Below, piece after piece: positions 26,701 to 34,564 of a DNA stretch of 64,000 nt (position 1 is its first letter; every line of letters starts with the position of its first letter). Source of the stretch: Streptomyces sp. NBC_00457. Lineage in GTDB: Bacteria; Actinomycetota; Actinomycetes; Streptomycetales; Streptomycetaceae. The notes under the pieces were generated by a model. It searched no databases, was not told the origin of the DNA, and saw only the letters and a list, made by a program, of their open reading frames with translations. The translations under genes and the position numbers were made by a program. The stretch is taken from the NCBI RefSeq assembly GCF_036014015.1, contig NZ_CP107905.1, positions 8,246,001 to 8,310,000 of the forward strand, written 5' to 3'.

Positions 26701-27420
26701 GAGCGCTCCGATGTCCCAGGCCTCCTCGTCACCGCCGGCCGAGGCCTGCGAGGCGTGCGTGCCGCCGGCGGCGAGGACGGTGGCGATCAGGGCGTCGGCC
26801 TGCGCGAGGATCTCGTACAGCCCGGCGTCGGCTCCGCGCAGCGAACCGCAGTACACGGGAAGGGCGTTGGCGCCGCGCGCCTCGATCGCGTCGCACAGGG
26901 TGTCGACGAAGGCGGTGTTGCCGCTGAGTTCATGGGCCCGGTAGAAGAGCACGCCGACGGTGGGCCGGCCCGCGACAAGAGAACGCTCGCCATGGACGCC
27001 GTACTCCGGCATCTTCTGCGGCTCGACGAACCCCTCACCCGTCAGCAGCACGGTGTCGGACAGGAACCGCGCCAGCTCGGTCAGGTTGGCGGGCCCGCCC
27101 TCGACGAGATACCGCAGCGCCTCCGCCACCACACCCGCGGGCACGGAGGACTCGGCCATCAACTCCGCGTCGGGCACGGCCTCTCCACCGAGCAGCACGG
27201 TGGGAATGCCGGACGCCTTGAGCGCGGCGAGCCCGTCCTCCCAGGCCCGTTTGCCGCCCAGCAGCCGTACGACGGCGATGTCCGCGCCCTCGACGAGGCC
27301 GGGGAGTTCCTGGTCGACGTCCACGCGGGTCGGGTTGCCGATCCGGTAGTCGGCACCGGAAGCGGCCCGGGCCGCCAACAGATCCGTGTCGGCGGTCGAC
27401 AACAACAACACTGTGCTCAT
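23764..27420 (-). CDS. cobN: Aerobic cobaltochelatase large subunit
   Basis: The 1218-residue catalytic subunit that inserts Co(II) into hydrogenobyrinate a,c-diamide with ATP hydrolysis by the ChlI/ChlD-like partner downstream. YYMAAYRWL-like and IVHMGKHGTMEWLPGK near residue 510 are hallmarks shared with BchH/ChlH. So are the C-terminal RVVNPRWMAAMRRHGYKG and SNPWALRGITERLLEA. Its length matches the family. ATG 27420 overlaps the cobQ stop (ATGA). The large open frame on the opposite strand is a codon-bias artefact. Confidence 0.97.
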   Translation of the reverse strand: MSTVLLLSTADTDLLAARAASGADYRIGNPTRVDVDQELPGLVEGADIAVVRLLGGKRAWEDGLAALKASGIPTVLLGGEAVPDAELMAESSVPAGVVAEALRYLVEGGPANLTELARFLSDTVLLTGEGFVEPQKMPEYGVHGERSLVAGRPTVGVLFYRAHELSGNTAFVDTLCDAIEARGANALPVYCGSLRGADAGLYEILAQADALIATVLAAGGTHASQASAGGDEEAWDIGALADLDVPVLQGLCLTSSRAAWNESDAALSPMDAAMQVAIPEFDGRLITVPFSFKEQGPDEVPVYVADPERAARVAGIAVRHAKLKHKANADKKLALVFTAYPTKHSRVGNAVGLDTPASAIQLLDALKNAGYSLTEYPDNGDELIHRLIEAGGHDVEWLTEDQLASAPARVPLADYQAWFDKLDPELRDAMLETWGEPPGSLYVDGDDIVLASLQFGNVVVMIQPPRGFGENPIAIYHDPDMPPSHHYMAAYRWLENSFGADAIVHMGKHGTMEWLPGKGLGLSGGCAPDAVLGELPLIYPFIVNDPGEGTQAKRRGHATVVDHLVPPMARADTYGDLAKLEQLLDEYALVSDLDPTKAPAVRAQIWTLVKAAELHHDLHVDDQPDDDAFDEFVMHIDGYLCEIKDVQIRDGLHILGGGPVGEPRVNLVLAVLRASQVWGGQANALPGLRASLAAHFGLSEKELLAEPGAPLKVPVELSDLVEGPARSAADTIDLLEQLCRRMAEGMEERDWVVSAARPLVADVLGTELPDAVAVLEFACSEVVPRLARTTDEIGHILKALDGGYIPAGPSGSPTRGLVNVLPTGRNFYSVDPKAIPSRLSWEVGQSLADSLVQRYLQDTGDYPKSVGLTVWGTSAMRTQGDDIAEILALLGCRPVWDDASRRVTGFEIVPLAELGRPRIDVTVRISGFFRDAFPHVVGLIDDAVRKVAELDEPADQNYVRAHADADTAEHGDRRRATARIFGSKPGAYGAGLLPLIDARNWRSDADLAEVYAVWGGYAYGRGLDGRAARGDMETAFRRIAVAAKNVDTREHDLVDADDYFQYHGGMVAMVRHLTGTSPEAYVGDSATPDQVKTRTLGEETHRVFRARVVNPRWMAAMRRHGYKGAFEMAATVDYLFGYDATAGVVDDWMYEKLSAEYVFDPENRDFMKKSNPWALRGITERLLEAADRGLWAEPDADTLERLRATYLELEGDLEGDDQ

Positions 27421-28964
27421 GCGGGCGCTCCCGGTGGAATGAAAGGCAGTCCTTGCGGCGCGCCCGACTCGATGAGCCGCCAGAGCGCGTCCGTGTCCGC
27501 GTGCTGTTCGATCAGATCGCCGAGCCGGTCGAGCTGCTCCTCGCGCAGCGCGGCGAACGACATGTCGGGGGCCGGCACGAAACGGCGGCCCGCGGCGGCG
27601 GCCACCTCACGCAGGAAGGCCCGCCGGAAACCGTCCGACTCCAGCGAGCCGTGCCAGTGCGTACCCCAGGTCTGGCCGACCCGGCACCCGTCCAGGAAGG
27701 GTTCGCCGCCTACGACTTCGGCGACCCCGTGATGGATCTCGTACCCCTCGACGCTCTCGCCGAGGGCTTCCCCGGTCGGCCGGGTGAGGGTCTTCTCCCG
27801 CGCGAACCGCACCCGGACGGGCAGCACCCCGAGGCCCTCGACCTGCCCGCGCCGGCTCTCGACCTCGTCCTCGATGTGCTCGCCGAGGACCTGGAACCCA
27901 CCGCAGACACCGAGGATGGGCCGCTGCTCGGCGGCCCTCCGCGCAAGGGCGTCCGCGAGGCCACGCTCCCGCAGCCACTCCAGGGCGCGGACGGTCCCCC
28001 GAGTCCCCGGTATCACCACCAGATCCGCGTCCGCCAGCTCCTCCGGCCGGTCCACGAACCGCACCACGACGCCGGGTTCGGCGGCGAGCGCGTCGACGTC
28101 GGTGAAGTTGGACATGAGCGGGACGGCGCAGACGGCGACCCGGAGCACGTCCTCGCCGACGGGGGAGGAGACGGCGGACTCCCTCACCGTCCCCCGCAGG
28201 GAGACCCTCCCCCACTCTCGGCTTCGCTCGAGCGGGGGGACCCCCATCCCGTCCTCCTCGTCGATCCCGAGCCCGTGCCGGAAGGGCAGGACGCCGTACG
28301 TCCGCCGCCCCGTGAGGTCGTGCAGCATGTCGAGGCCGGGCTCCAACAGGCTGACGTCCCCCCGGAACTTGTTGACGAGGAACCCGGCGACGAGCTCCTG
28401 ATCCTCGCGCGAGAGCAGCGCGACGGTCCCGAAGAAGGAGGCGAAGACGCCCCCACGGTCGATGTCACCCACCACAAGCACCGGCAGCCCGGCATTGCGG
28501 GCGATGCCCATGTTGACGATGTCGGTCCGCCGCAGATTGATCTCGGCCGGAGAGCCGGCTCCCTCACAGATCACCGCGTCATACGTGCCCCGCAACTCGG
28601 CGAGACAGTCGAGCACGGTCCCGAGCAGCCGCTCCTGCCGCCCCCCGTGATACCCGCGCGCACTCAGCTCCCCCACGGGCTTCCCCATGAGCACGACCTG
28701 ACTGCTCTGCTCGCCACCGGGCTTGAGCAGCACGGGATTCATCAGCGCGGTCGGCTCGACGCGACAGGCCTGCGCCTGCATGGCCTGCGCCCGCCCGATC
28801 TCCGCGCCCTCCCGCGTCACGAACGAATTGAGGGACATGTTCTGCGCCTTGAACGGCGCGACCTTGACCCCCTGCCGCACCAGCCACCGGCAGATCCCGG
28901 CGGTGACGACGCTCTTGCCGGCGTCGGAGGTGGTGCCGGCGACGAGGAGTCCACCGCCTGTCAT
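27417..28964 (-). CDS. cobQ: Cobyric acid synthase
   Basis: A 515-residue amidotransferase amidating side chains b, d, e and g. The N-terminal GTTSDAGKSVVTAGICRWL is the ATP-binding loop, followed by AQNMSLNSFVTREGAEIGRAQ and VICEGAGSPAEINL. The glutaminase domain has VIPGTRGTVRALEWL, nucleophile Cys in LGVCGGFQVLG and His in EGYEIHHG. ATG 28964 overlaps the cbiB stop. Complete. Confidence 0.97.
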   Translation of the reverse strand: MTGGGLLVAGTTSDAGKSVVTAGICRWLVRQGVKVAPFKAQNMSLNSFVTREGAEIGRAQAMQAQACRVEPTALMNPVLLKPGGEQSSQVVLMGKPVGELSARGYHGGRQERLLGTVLDCLAELRGTYDAVICEGAGSPAEINLRRTDIVNMGIARNAGLPVLVVGDIDRGGVFASFFGTVALLSREDQELVAGFLVNKFRGDVSLLEPGLDMLHDLTGRRTYGVLPFRHGLGIDEEDGMGVPPLERSREWGRVSLRGTVRESAVSSPVGEDVLRVAVCAVPLMSNFTDVDALAAEPGVVVRFVDRPEELADADLVVIPGTRGTVRALEWLRERGLADALARRAAEQRPILGVCGGFQVLGEHIEDEVESRRGQVEGLGVLPVRVRFAREKTLTRPTGEALGESVEGYEIHHGVAEVVGGEPFLDGCRVGQTWGTHWHGSLESDGFRRAFLREVAAAAGRRFVPAPDMSFAALREEQLDRLGDLIEQHADTDALWRLIESGAPQGLPFIPPGAPA

Positions 28965-29902
28965 GAGGTACGCCCCTTCACGATGCGGCGCGCGGCGACA
29001 CAGACGCCGAGCGCGAGCCAGCCGACGCGCCTGGACAGTCGTACCGCCGCCTCGATGTCCTGCGTACCGACGGTCCGCCCGGCCTCGTTCAGCACGGGCC
29101 GGTGCTCGACCCGTCCGCCGTACGACAGGGTCCCGCCCAGCCGCACGCCCAGTGCTCCCGCGAACGAGGCCTCCACGGGCCCGGCGTTGGGGCTCGGGTG
29201 CTTGGCGGCATCGGTGCGCCAGGCTCGTACGGCCCCACGGGGGTCACCGCCGGCGAGGGCGGCGAGTACGGCGGTCAGCCGCGATCCCGGCCACCCCGCC
29301 AGGTCGTCGAGCCGGGCCGAAGCCCAGCCGTACCGCCGGTACTTGGGCGACTTGTGCCCCACCATGGCGTCGAGCGTGTTCACGGCCCGGAACCCGACGA
29401 GCCCGGGAACGCCCCCCACGGCGCCCCACACCAGCGCCCCGACCACGGCATCGGAGGTGTTCTCGGCGACGGACTCCACGACGGCCCGAGCGATCCCGTC
29501 CGCATCGAGCGCCTGCGGATCCCGCCCGCACAGATGCGGCAGCCGCGCCCGCGCCCCCTCGACGTCCCCCGCCTCCAGCGCACGCCCGATGCCCCGGGCC
29601 TCCCGGCCAAGCGAAGTCCCCCCGACGACCGCCCAGGTGGCGGCGCCGGTCAGAGCGACGGATGCGGCGGGGGACGTACGTACGACCCGAGCGGCGAGTG
29701 CCCCGACGGCCACGGCGCCACCGGCGCACACGGCAGTGTGCAGTGCGCCCCACCCGCGATGGTCGCGCCACAACACCTTTTCCACGGCCCCGGCGGCCCG
29801 CCCGAACGCGGCGACCGGATGCCCCCGGCGCGGATCGCCGAGCAGCAGGTCGCCGAGGAGTCCGGCGGCGGCGCCGTACGCGAATTCGCGATCGGCACGC
29901 AT
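28961..29902 (-). CDS. cbiB: Adenosylcobinamide-phosphate synthase
   Basis: A 313-residue polytopic membrane protein (CbiB/CobD) attaching the aminopropanol arm to adenosylcobyric acid. AAGLLGDLLLGDPRRGHPVAAFGR near the N-terminus, ESVAENTSDAVVGALVWGAVGG, NTLDAMVGHKSPKYRRYGWASARLDD and HPSPNAGPVEASFAGALGV are highly conserved. First gene of the seven-gene minus-strand cobalamin operon, preceded by a cobalamin riboswitch. Its own ribosome site is weak; a 19-codon leader ORF ends 5 bp before its ATG, so coupling is possible. Confidence 0.96.
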   Translation of the reverse strand: MRADREFAYGAAAGLLGDLLLGDPRRGHPVAAFGRAAGAVEKVLWRDHRGWGALHTAVCAGGAVAVGALAARVVRTSPAASVALTGAATWAVVGGTSLGREARGIGRALEAGDVEGARARLPHLCGRDPQALDADGIARAVVESVAENTSDAVVGALVWGAVGGVPGLVGFRAVNTLDAMVGHKSPKYRRYGWASARLDDLAGWPGSRLTAVLAALAGGDPRGAVRAWRTDAAKHPSPNAGPVEASFAGALGVRLGGTLSYGGRVEHRPVLNEAGRTVGTQDIEAAVRLSRRVGWLALGVCVAARRIVKGRTS

Positions 29903-29907
29903 GGAGC

Positions 29908-29967
29908 TCAGCCGACCGCGGGGTCAGACAGAGACCTGGTACTGCACCTCGAACGGCAGCCGAGCAT
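29908..29967 (-). CDS. Candidate 19-codon leader ORF between riboswitch and cbiB
   Basis: ATG 29967 to TGA 29908 encodes a short Arg/Ser/Cys-rich peptide (begins MLGCRSRC). A GTGAGGAC ribosome site lies about 8 bp before its ATG, better than anything in front of cbiB. The stop is 5 bp from the cbiB ATG, well placed for translational coupling. It resembles no known protein and may be fortuitous. Confidence 0.35.
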   Translation of the reverse strand: MLGCRSRCSTRSLSDPAVG

Positions 29968-29984
29968 CGCGATATGTCCTCACT

Positions 29985-30130
29985 CAGGGTGTCCACGCCC
30001 TGGTTCGACGAGACCGGCGGCGAGAGTTCCTGGCTCCCGGGGCTTACTACCCCGGTGACAGTGGCGGGACCGCGCCGGATTCACACCGGCTTCCTCTTCT
30101 GCCGCCGTACATGGCCCCGGCAGTCCACCA
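29985..30130 (-). promoter_or_regulatory. Cobalamin riboswitch controlling the cbiB-cobQ-cobN-chlID-cobO-cobB-cobI operon
   Basis: Read on the minus strand, GAGGAAGCCGGTGTGAATCC and its pairing arm occupy 30074-30096. CCCGCCACTGTCACC follows at 30054-30068, then CCGGGAGCCAGGAACTC and GCCGCCGGTCTCG down to 30009 form the B12-box region. This order of conserved blocks (GGTG-AATCC, GCCACTG, AGCC-GG-A-C) is that of the adenosylcobalamin riboswitch. Outer boundaries are approximate. It should shut down the operon when adenosylcobalamin is plentiful, probably by hiding a translation start about 20-80 nt downstream. Confidence 0.9.
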
Positions 30131-30382
30131 CGGGGTTGGAACGGCCGTCAACTTGCCGTTGACCTGCGGCGGGAGAGTGTGCTGAGGCCCACATGAGGGC
30201 CGGTTTGGCTCTGGTCGACCGAATCCGGCATCTCTAGACTGAAAAGGAGAATTCGGGGAGCGGTACTGGGGGCTGTCGAGACCCATTCCTCGGGGGGCCT
30301 GCGGCGCCGTACACCGTGACGCTACGGTTTTCGGCGTGGTGGACACCTCTGGGGGACCGGCTCTCGAGCCGAGGAGGTCTGC

Positions 30383-30595
30383 GTGGTCGACGAGGGTCCG
30401 TCCGCGAACAACTGGCGCGTCAGCAGCTATTCAGTTACCGGCGAGACCTGCGTCGCGGTCGCCGAGGCCGCGGAAGGTGTGCTGGTCCGCGACACGAAGG
30501 AGCCGGCCGGAGAGGCGCTCATCCATCTCGCACGCACCCCATGGCACTTGTTCCTCGCCGGGGTGAGATCCCAGGGGTTCAGCACCGCGACATGA
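30383..30595 (+). CDS. DUF397 domain protein
   Basis: A 70-residue protein with the DUF397 pattern NWRVSSYS, then CVAVAEA, VLVRDTKEPAGEALIHLARTPWHLFLAGV. GTG 30383 follows AGGAGG by 5 bp. DUF397 proteins in Streptomyces are usually paired with an XRE-type HTH regulator and some act in development, but no such partner is visible here, so this is an orphan copy. Confidence 0.85.
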   Translation: MVDEGPSANNWRVSSYSVTGETCVAVAEAAEGVLVRDTKEPAGEALIHLARTPWHLFLAGVRSQGFSTAT

Positions 30596-30615
30596 GAGGT
30601 GGTGCGGCCGGTCTG

Positions 30616-30837
30616 TCAGGCGACGATCAGATAGATCCCGTAGCCCACCGCCGCCGCGCAGGCGGCGAAGCAGGTGTACGCGCCGGTGACCGCGAGTGCG
30701 GCGGAGTCGCCCTGGGACGCGGCGCGTTCGCGGCGGGAGAGGCCCGCGACGCCGAGGGTGAACAGGGACACGAGGGCCACGGTGATCACGAGGCTGACGC
30801 CGAAGACGGAGCCGAGGGCCGCCCAGTCGATCTTCAT
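30616..30837 (-). CDS. Small two-helix membrane protein
   Basis: A 73-residue protein with two predicted transmembrane helices (ALGSVFGVSLVITVALVSLFTLGVAGL and LAVTGAYTCFAACAAAVGYGIYLIV) joined by a short charged loop. It starts 30 bp after the phosphate permease stop and is probably co-transcribed with it. I do not recognise a domain. A role as an accessory to the permease is inferred from position only. Confidence 0.8.
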   Translation of the reverse strand: MKIDWAALGSVFGVSLVITVALVSLFTLGVAGLSRRERAASQGDSAALAVTGAYTCFAACAAAVGYGIYLIVA

Positions 30838-30867
30838 GTTGCTGCTTCCTTGAGTACGGGGTGAGGG

Positions 30868-32106
30868 TCAGACCGTGGCTTGCGAAGGCGCCGGTTCGGA
30901 GGCCGGGGCGGGGATCGTGGCCGTCAGCTCGTCGGTCGCGGTGCCCGCGGGCGGCGGGGTCACCGCGGCGATCGCCGTCGTCACCACGCCGGCCGGTTCC
31001 TCCGCCGTGTCGTTGACGTTCGTGTGGTCGACGACCTCGCGGCGGGAGCGCAGCCAGATCGCGGCGCTGGAGGCGATCAGGAAGACGGCGACCAGGGCGG
31101 TGCCCCAGCTGCCGAAGCCGGTCACGTACTCCGCGATCGCTCCGACCAGCGCGGCCGCCGGCAGCGTCAGGCCCCAGGCGACGAACATCCGGGTGGCCGT
31201 GGACCAGCGGACGACGCCGCCCTTGCGGCCGAGGCCCGCGCCCATCACGGAGCCGGAGACCGAGTGCGTGGTGGAGAGGGAGAAGCCGAGGTGGGAGGAG
31301 GCCAGGATGACCGTGGCCGCGCTGGTCTGGGCGGCGAAGCCCTGTTGCGGCTGGAGGTCGGTCAGGCCCTTGCCCATGGTGCGGATGATGCGCCAGCCGC
31401 CGAGGTAGGTGCCGAGTGCGATGGCCACGCCCGCGGAGAGGATCACCCAGGTGGGAGGGTTCGAGCCGGGGGCGATGGCGCCGCCGGTGACCAGGGCGAG
31501 GGTGATGATGCCCATCGTCTTCTGCGCGTCGTTGGTGCCGTGGGCGAGCGAGACCAGGCCCGCGGAGGCGATCTGCCCGGCGCGGTAGCCCTTCTCGGAG
31601 GCGTTGCTGCCCTCGGCCTTCTTGCCCAGGGAGTACATCAGCTTCGTCGCGAGCATCGCTGCGATACCGGCGACCAGCGGGGCGGCGATCGCCGGGATCA
31701 GCACCTTGGTGACGAGCACGTCGCCGTGGACCGCGCCGACGCCGGCCGAGGCGATGGTGGCGCCGATCAGGCCGCCCATCAGGGCGTGCGAGGAACTGGA
31801 GGGGAGACCGACCAGCCAGGTCAGCAGGTTCCAGAGAATCGCGCCGACCAGGGCGGCGAAGATGACCTCGGGACGTATGCCGGTCTCGTCGACGAGCCCC
31901 TTGGAGATGGTGTTGGCGACCTCCACCGAGAGGAAGGCGCCGACGAGGTTGAGTACGGCGGACATCGCCACCGCGACCTTGGGTCTGAGCGCACCGGTCG
32001 AGATGGTGGTGGCCATCGCGTTGGCGGTGTCGTGGAAACCGTTCGTGAAATCGAACGCGAGAGCGGTGATCACCACAATCGCGAGGATCAGCGAGAAGCT
32101 TTCCAT
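30868..32106 (-). CDS. pitH2: Low-affinity inorganic phosphate transporter (PiT family)
   Basis: A 412-residue PiT permease with about ten transmembrane helices in two inverted halves. The signature FDFTNGFHDTANAMATTIS near the N-terminus and its partner GLVSLAHGTNDAQKTMGIITLAL mid-protein carry the phosphate-binding Asp/Asn residues. The C-terminal 60 residues are a disordered Pro/Ala/Thr tail. PHO-box-like repeats lie 29-69 bp upstream, in line with my recollection that the S. coelicolor orthologue pitH2 is PhoP-controlled. Confidence 0.92.
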   Translation of the reverse strand: MESFSLILAIVVITALAFDFTNGFHDTANAMATTISTGALRPKVAVAMSAVLNLVGAFLSVEVANTISKGLVDETGIRPEVIFAALVGAILWNLLTWLVGLPSSSSHALMGGLIGATIASAGVGAVHGDVLVTKVLIPAIAAPLVAGIAAMLATKLMYSLGKKAEGSNASEKGYRAGQIASAGLVSLAHGTNDAQKTMGIITLALVTGGAIAPGSNPPTWVILSAGVAIALGTYLGGWRIIRTMGKGLTDLQPQQGFAAQTSAATVILASSHLGFSLSTTHSVSGSVMGAGLGRKGGVVRWSTATRMFVAWGLTLPAAALVGAIAEYVTGFGSWGTALVAVFLIASSAAIWLRSRREVVDHTNVNDTAEEPAGVVTTAIAAVTPPPAGTATDELTATIPAPASEPAPSQATV

Positions 32107-32134
32107 TTACCCAGGCAATCGTTCGAGGTCGTTG

Positions 32135-32175
32135 GCCGGTTGAACGTAGGTAACCTGAATGAACGGAAGATGAAC
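32135..32175 (-). promoter_or_regulatory. PHO-box direct repeats upstream of the phosphate permease
   Basis: On the minus strand: GTTCATCTTCC (32175-32165) directly followed by GTTCATTCAGG (32164-32154), then after 8 bp GTTCAACCGGC (32145-32135). PhoP of Streptomyces binds 11-bp direct repeats of GTTCA-type sequence; two adjacent units make a core PHO box. The third half-site is an extra partial unit. Confidence 0.75.
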
Positions 32176-32368
32176 TAGGAAGGGCCGCACGGTGTCCTGG
32201 TGTGGCGGTTGCGGTACCGCCGGATCCGCGCGGCCCAGACAGCCCAAGGGTTAGGAGCCTCGGGCAAACTTCTTCAGCCGTGACAGGGATCCATTGAAGA
32301 GATTTTGGTCACCTGGGCGCGGCCCCCACCCGACGGCGGGTTGACGCCGTGCCTGGCAGGATCGCGGC

Positions 32369-33100
32369 ATGGCTGAGCAGCGGTGGGATCAGGGGGGCGG
32401 GCGGGAGGCCCGGGAGGAGTCACAGGTCGTGGGGGCGCCATGGGGGAGGCGTGTGCTCCAGGAGGAGGTGCGCGCTTGGGAGGAGCTCGTCGCCACCGCC
32501 CGCCGGACCGTGGCCGACGGGCTCGTCGTCGGCACGTCCGGCAATGTCTCCCTGCGCGTCGGGGACACGGTCCTGGTCACACCGTCGGGCGTCCCCTACG
32601 ACCGCCTCACGCCGGACGACGTGACCGGCGTCGACCTCGACGGCCGGCAGGTGCTCGGCACCCTCGTCCCGACCAGCGAACTGCCCATGCATCTCGCCGT
32701 CCACCGCACGACCGACGCCCGCGCCGTCGTCCACACCCACGCCGTCCACGCCACGGCCGTCTCCACCCTCGTCACCGAGCTCCCGGCGATCCATTACATG
32801 ACCGAGGCGCTCGGCGGGCCCGTCCGAGTCGCCCCCTATGCGACGTACGGCAGCGACGAGTTGGCCGAGAACATGCTCCAGGCCCTGACCGACCGCTCCG
32901 CCTGCCTCCTCCAGAACCACGGCACGATGGCCTACGGCGCCACCCTCGACCAGGCCTACGACCGCACCGCCCAACTCGAGTGGATGTGCCGCCTCTGGCT
33001 CACGGCCTCCTCGGTACCGGGCCTGTCCCCGAGCCTGCTGTCGGCGGAACAGTTGCGGGAGGTGGGGGAGAAGCTGCGGGGGTACGGGCAGCGCGGGTGA
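32369..33100 (+). CDS. Class II aldolase/adducin family protein
   Basis: A 243-residue zinc-dependent aldolase resembling L-fuculose-phosphate/ribulose-phosphate aldolases. GTSGNVSLR binds phosphate, and SELPMHLAVHR supplies the acidic residue. HTHAVHATA and the later QNHGTMAYG give the three zinc histidines. About 40 N-terminal residues (WDQGGGREAREESQ) precede the conserved domain and may not be translated. Internal starts near 32441 (GTG, VLQEEV...) would be closer to family length. Substrate unknown. Confidence 0.87.
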   Translation: MAEQRWDQGGGREAREESQVVGAPWGRRVLQEEVRAWEELVATARRTVADGLVVGTSGNVSLRVGDTVLVTPSGVPYDRLTPDDVTGVDLDGRQVLGTLVPTSELPMHLAVHRTTDARAVVHTHAVHATAVSTLVTELPAIHYMTEALGGPVRVAPYATYGSDELAENMLQALTDRSACLLQNHGTMAYGATLDQAYDRTAQLEWMCRLWLTASSVPGLSPSLLSAEQLREVGEKLRGYGQRG

Positions 33101-33182
33101 GAGGGGCGCCGGTCGCCGATCGCTCCGCCGCAACCATGTCCCCCGGCTGGCCGACAGCCGGGTCCGCCAGGACACTGAACCC

Positions 33183-34310
33183 GTGCGCACTGTCAAAACG
33201 GCGGCCGCGGCCGTCACCGTAGCCCTGGCGGCCGGGGCGGCCGGCGTGGCCGCCGGACGGTTCGCCAGCGACGCCGCGCTGAAGGTGCCACCGGGACGGC
33301 CCCTGCCCGGCGAACCCCGGCTCACCGTGCATGCGACGGCGGCGGGCCAGATCACGCTCACCCGGGCCCTGGCCTCCCTGCGCCCCGGCACCTACGGCCT
33401 CGCAGGCGACGCCTCGCACGCCGTCGTCGGCCCCGTCCTCGACACGGCGAACCACTCCGCCGACACCGTCGTACGCCGCCTGGAACGCGTCACCCACGGC
33501 ACCCTCGAGGCCGGCGACAAGGTGTGGCTCACCCCGAACGTGTACGTCGGCAACCCCGGCGACGCCCTCGGCCTGGACCACGCCGACGTCGACATACCCG
33601 GCGAACTCGGCTCCCTGCCCGCCTGGTTCGTGCCCGGCGTACGGGACATCTGGGTCATCGCGGTGCACGGCCTCGGCACCACCCGCGAGCAGGCCATGAA
33701 CCTCATGGAGTTCCTGGGCGGCCGCGGCTTCCCGGTGCTCGCCCTCGCCTACCGCGGCGACCTCGGTGCCCCCCGCTCCCCGGACGGCCTGAACCACCTC
33801 GGCGAGACCGAGTGGCGCGACCTGGACGCGGCGATCCGCTACGCCGTGCGCTACGGCGCCAGGAAGGTAGTCCTGCACGGCTGGTCCACCGGCGCCACCA
33901 TGGCGCTGCGCGCCGCCGCGCATTCCGGGATGCGCGAGCGCGTCTCGGGGCTCGTCCTGGACTCCCCGGTGCTCAGCTGGGAGACCACGCTGCGCGCCCT
34001 GGCCTCGGCCCGGCGGACCCCGGGTGCCCTGCTGCCGCTGGCGGTCCGCGCCGCACAGGGCCGCACCGGGCTGCACGGCGACCGCATCACAGACGCCGCC
34101 GACCCCGGCTGGCTCTCGGTGCCGACGCTGATCTTCCACGGCCCCGACGACACGGTGGCCCCCTGGTCCCTCTCCCGCAGCCTCGCCGACAGCCGCACCG
34201 ACCTGATCTCCCTCCACACGGTCCGGCGCGCCCCGCACGCAGCCATGTGGAACGCCGACCCTCAGTCCTACGAAGAGACGCTGCGCCGCTTCCTGACCCC
34301 GCTGATGTGA
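33183..34310 (+). CDS. Secreted or membrane-anchored alpha/beta hydrolase
   Basis: A 375-residue protein with an N-terminal hydrophobic segment (AAAAVTVALAAGAAGVAAG) that is a signal peptide or anchor, a beta-rich spacer and an alpha/beta-hydrolase domain. HGLGTTREQAMNLMEFLGGRGF holds the oxyanion loop, HGWSTGATMALRAAA the nucleophile Ser, FHGPDDTVAPWSLS the acid and RAPHAAMWN the His. The substrate cannot be inferred. GTG 33183 has an AGGA site 10 bp upstream. It lies 82 bp after the aldolase gene and may be co-transcribed. Confidence 0.85.
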   Translation: MRTVKTAAAAVTVALAAGAAGVAAGRFASDAALKVPPGRPLPGEPRLTVHATAAGQITLTRALASLRPGTYGLAGDASHAVVGPVLDTANHSADTVVRRLERVTHGTLEAGDKVWLTPNVYVGNPGDALGLDHADVDIPGELGSLPAWFVPGVRDIWVIAVHGLGTTREQAMNLMEFLGGRGFPVLALAYRGDLGAPRSPDGLNHLGETEWRDLDAAIRYAVRYGARKVVLHGWSTGATMALRAAAHSGMRERVSGLVLDSPVLSWETTLRALASARRTPGALLPLAVRAAQGRTGLHGDRITDAADPGWLSVPTLIFHGPDDTVAPWSLSRSLADSRTDLISLHTVRRAPHAAMWNADPQSYEETLRRFLTPLM

Positions 34311-34564
34311 CCTCCCGTCGGCCCCGATACCACCCGGTCCCACCCGGTTCCGCGGATTCCGTTTAACGCCGTATCACTGGCCTGTTCTCGGCCCTCCACC
34401 GCCCGCGGGACCCCGTGCGTTGGCCATCCCCGTTGCCCGCCGTGACATTCCGTTTGGGTTTTCGGACCGTCAACCGGAAGACTGCACCCGTGACGTCCCG
34501 TATCCCGCGCGACTCCAGGCTTCGACTCGTCCGCCCGCGACCCCTGGCCGCCGCCCCCCGAGCG

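Noticed and set aside
24061..27732. A 1223-codon open frame on the plus strand opposite cobN
   Set aside because: It mirrors cobN, has no recognisable domain and an Arg/Val/Leu-skewed composition; it is a product of GC-rich third positions on the opposite strand.
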